NCBI GenBank assembly: GCA_030323885.1
Contig: CM059187.1
Span: 83,164,027 to 83,228,026 of the forward strand
From: Branchipolynoe longqiensis
Taxonomy: Eukaryota; Annelida; Polychaeta; Phyllodocida; Polynoidae
Direction of reading: 5' to 3'
Length of the DNA: 64,000 bases
The notes under the pieces are model-generated. The model searched no databases. It was not told where the DNA came from and saw nothing but the letters and a program-made list of their open reading frames with translations. The first letter of the stretch is position 1; each line of letters opens with the position of its first letter. Below, piece by piece: positions 62,625 through 64,000 of the stretch. A program made the position numbers and the translations under genes.

Positions 62625-62744
62625 GAGGGAACCGGCCATGCTGGATCTAAATCGTCCAAGGTGGTTTTTGTCGGCAGCTCAAACCGCCTCTTCACAACCG
62701 GCTTCTCACGGATGAGTGAACGTCAATATGCAGTCTGGGACGCT
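62625..62744 (+). CDS. coro2: coronin (class-2-like), internal exon d
   Basis: This 120-nt phase-0 exon (40 codons) has acceptor CTTGCAG and donor GTGAGT. It encodes EGTGHAGSKSSKVVFVGSS, then NRLFTTGFSRMSERQYAVWDA. The TTGFSRMSERQ block is one of the most conserved coronin motifs (propeller blade five). The first dozen residues are the variable loop joining blades. The upstream intron ends shortly after a solo LTR (61934-62491) and a short tandem duplication around 62545-62590. Confidence 0.94.
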
Positions 62745-62959
62745 GTGAGTGAGGTCAAGTTACATCCCCCTTTGGGTTATAAGTTGCATGAGGTTATAAG
62801 TAATGTGTGTATGTGTTATTTTTAAATGGGGAAAGCACCTCATAATTATTGTTCTTCTGCTTTCTCCCTTTTCATGTGAAAACACATTACTGGTATAAAT
62901 ATCAACTTGTGTGTACATTGATCATGTGGAAATAAATATTGTATTATTATTATTATAGT

Positions 62960-63095
62960 GCGGGAGTTTTGAGCCTTTGTCATATTCTGGGACAAATATA
63001 TTATGTTCGATGGTTATAATCTACCTTACATTAGTTTGAAATGCCATTTATTTTAAATGGCTAACTTTTGAGATAACTCATAACTCAAGAAATAT
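62960..63095. mobile_element. MITE-1 fragment
   Basis: GGGACAAATATATTATG, GGTTATAATCTACCTTACATT, AATGGCTAACTTTTGAGATA. One half only, in the last complete intron. Confidence 0.6.
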
Positions 63096-63191
63096 GTCAG
63101 AATGACCATATGTTTGACGTTCAATAGCCGATGATACTAAAGCCAATATGCTCTAGCGGTGTTGTTAAATAAAAGAATCTTTACTTGACAG

Positions 63192-63296
63192 AAAAACCTG
63201 GGCCGGCCTCTGTGCATCGAGGTGATCGATGCGTCCAGTGGTGTACTCTTCCCTTTCTACGACCAGGACACCAATGTGGTCTTCATTGCCGGCAAG
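63192..63296 (+). CDS. coro2: coronin (class-2-like), internal exon e (gene continues beyond the window)
   Basis: This 105-nt phase-0 exon (35 codons) has acceptor TTGACAG and donor GTAAGA. It encodes KNLGRPLCIEVIDASSGVLFPFYDQD, then TNVVFIAGK. SSGVLFPFYD.DT....GK matches blade six of class-2 coronins (class 1 has LPFFDPDT here). The next exon, expected to start with GDGNIRYYE-like sequence, the C-terminal extension and the coiled coil are not in the remaining 700 nt, so the gene runs off the window. Confidence 0.93.
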
Positions 63297-64000
63297 GTAA
63301 GACAATATGTACATTAGGTAAGACAATATGTACAATATGTACTATATGATTTATTATGTGGATATAAATAACGGCAGCCCCTTAATGTTTCTCTCTAACC
63401 ACCTGAACCTCCATGTTATTTACTGTGGAGCGGGCATTCTCTCCTCCCCCCGCCTCCTATACGCGGTGAGCCAAACGGTCACTCTGCTCACTTTCAAAAC
63501 ATTGTGTCACAGTGCATTTTTATATCTATATAATTCTTATACATCATATATATATAGGCCTACCTTATATGTCCCAATAGAAGCACACTACCCAATAGAA
63601 GCACCCCCCTATTTCAAGATTGAAAGCATGCACAACTTTACGAACATATTCAAACTGAATGCACATAAAATAAGACAATCCCACTTTATTTCAGAGGCAC
63701 AACAAAAACAAATCCATAAAATTCTTTAACTTTGAATAGATGTGCATCCATGTGTCTGCACTCACACAGTGCACGTCTATTGGGACATATATGGTATATA
63801 TATATGTGCGTATGATGTATAATGCATTATGCAAGTATAAATGCTCAGAGGGGAATAACTGTTTCTGACTTCTTCCTGACCGACACATTTGTGGAGTGGC
63901 CCCCCCCCCCACCCACCCATTGGGGTGGCGATTTGTAACCGGGTCCCCCCCCCCCCCCTGTGTCCGACACTCGTGAGGAATATATGTATATTTCGGCGGT
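63297..64000. other. coronin intron, incomplete; no further exon seen
   Basis: AT-rich sequence with C11 and C14 runs near 63900 and 63945. The 133-codon frame at 63328-63729 is in the intron and its C-terminal part (NFTNIFKLNAHKIRQSHF) looks somewhat protein-like, but I cannot assign it. Confidence 0.4.

Noticed and set aside
63328..63729. 133-codon frame in the last intron
   Set aside because: It starts in AT-rich intron sequence with no recognised domain; the slightly protein-like C-terminus is not enough to call a gene.

Overview
The window is eukaryotic, intron-rich genomic DNA from an animal. The evidence is one host gene split into phase-0 exons with GT-AG introns, embedded in AT-rich DNA full of tRNA-derived SINEs, palindromic MITE-like elements, truncated LINEs, solo LTRs and tyrosine-recombinase (YR) retrotransposons. 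The element mix (SINEs with AAC-rich tails, Ngaro- and DIRS-type elements, RTE-like LINEs) suggests a marine invertebrate, perhaps a mollusc or other lophotrochozoan. That placement is an inference from general style, not from a database match.

Host gene: five internal exons on the + strand at 46476-46592, 57052-57201, 60218-60382, 62625-62744 and 63192-63296 encode 219 consecutive residues of a coronin WD40 beta-propeller, closest in motif to the CORO2 class. The 5' exons (including the start) and the 3' exons were not found in the window. Introns are 10.5, 3.0, 2.2 and 0.45 kb and are largely filled with repeats.

Layout: 0-24 kb is intergenic or upstream-intronic DNA with SINE-A and SINE-B copies, foldback elements, two solo LTRs, a degraded LINE (17.9-18.7 kb) and a 5'-truncated RTE-like LINE (20.7-22.6 kb) nested in a MITE. 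24.6-27.5 kb is a minus-strand Ngaro-like YR retrotransposon with an intact gag but most of pol and the recombinase deleted. 28-38 kb holds SINEs, MITEs, a solo LTR, a DIRS-type reverse transcriptase fragment (34.6-35.7 kb) and a LINE-derived chimera. 39.0-44.15 kb is a plus-strand Ngaro-like element (gag, RT-RNase H, tyrosine recombinase) with the diagnostic split direct repeats A1...B1-A2-B2. Its gag N-terminus is replaced by most of a tRNA-Gly(GCC). 44-64 kb is the coronin locus with its repeat-filled introns.

The most notable observations are: (1) the tRNA-Gly/Ngaro fusion, ending in ACCA at the junction, and its internally deleted relative 12 kb away; (2) three LINE-tail chimeras that share one upstream module with a fixed junction but have three different LINE breakpoints, at least one flanked by an 11-bp target-site duplication spanning the whole chimera; (3) a solo-LTR family with clean 4-bp target-site duplications and, for one copy, a paralogous empty site; (4) SINE-A copies with an exchanged 3' end; and (5) several foldback families that share GTCACA-type termini.

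Family labels used below (SINE-A, MITE-1 and so on) are local names. All coordinates of repeats without target-site duplications are approximate by several bases.
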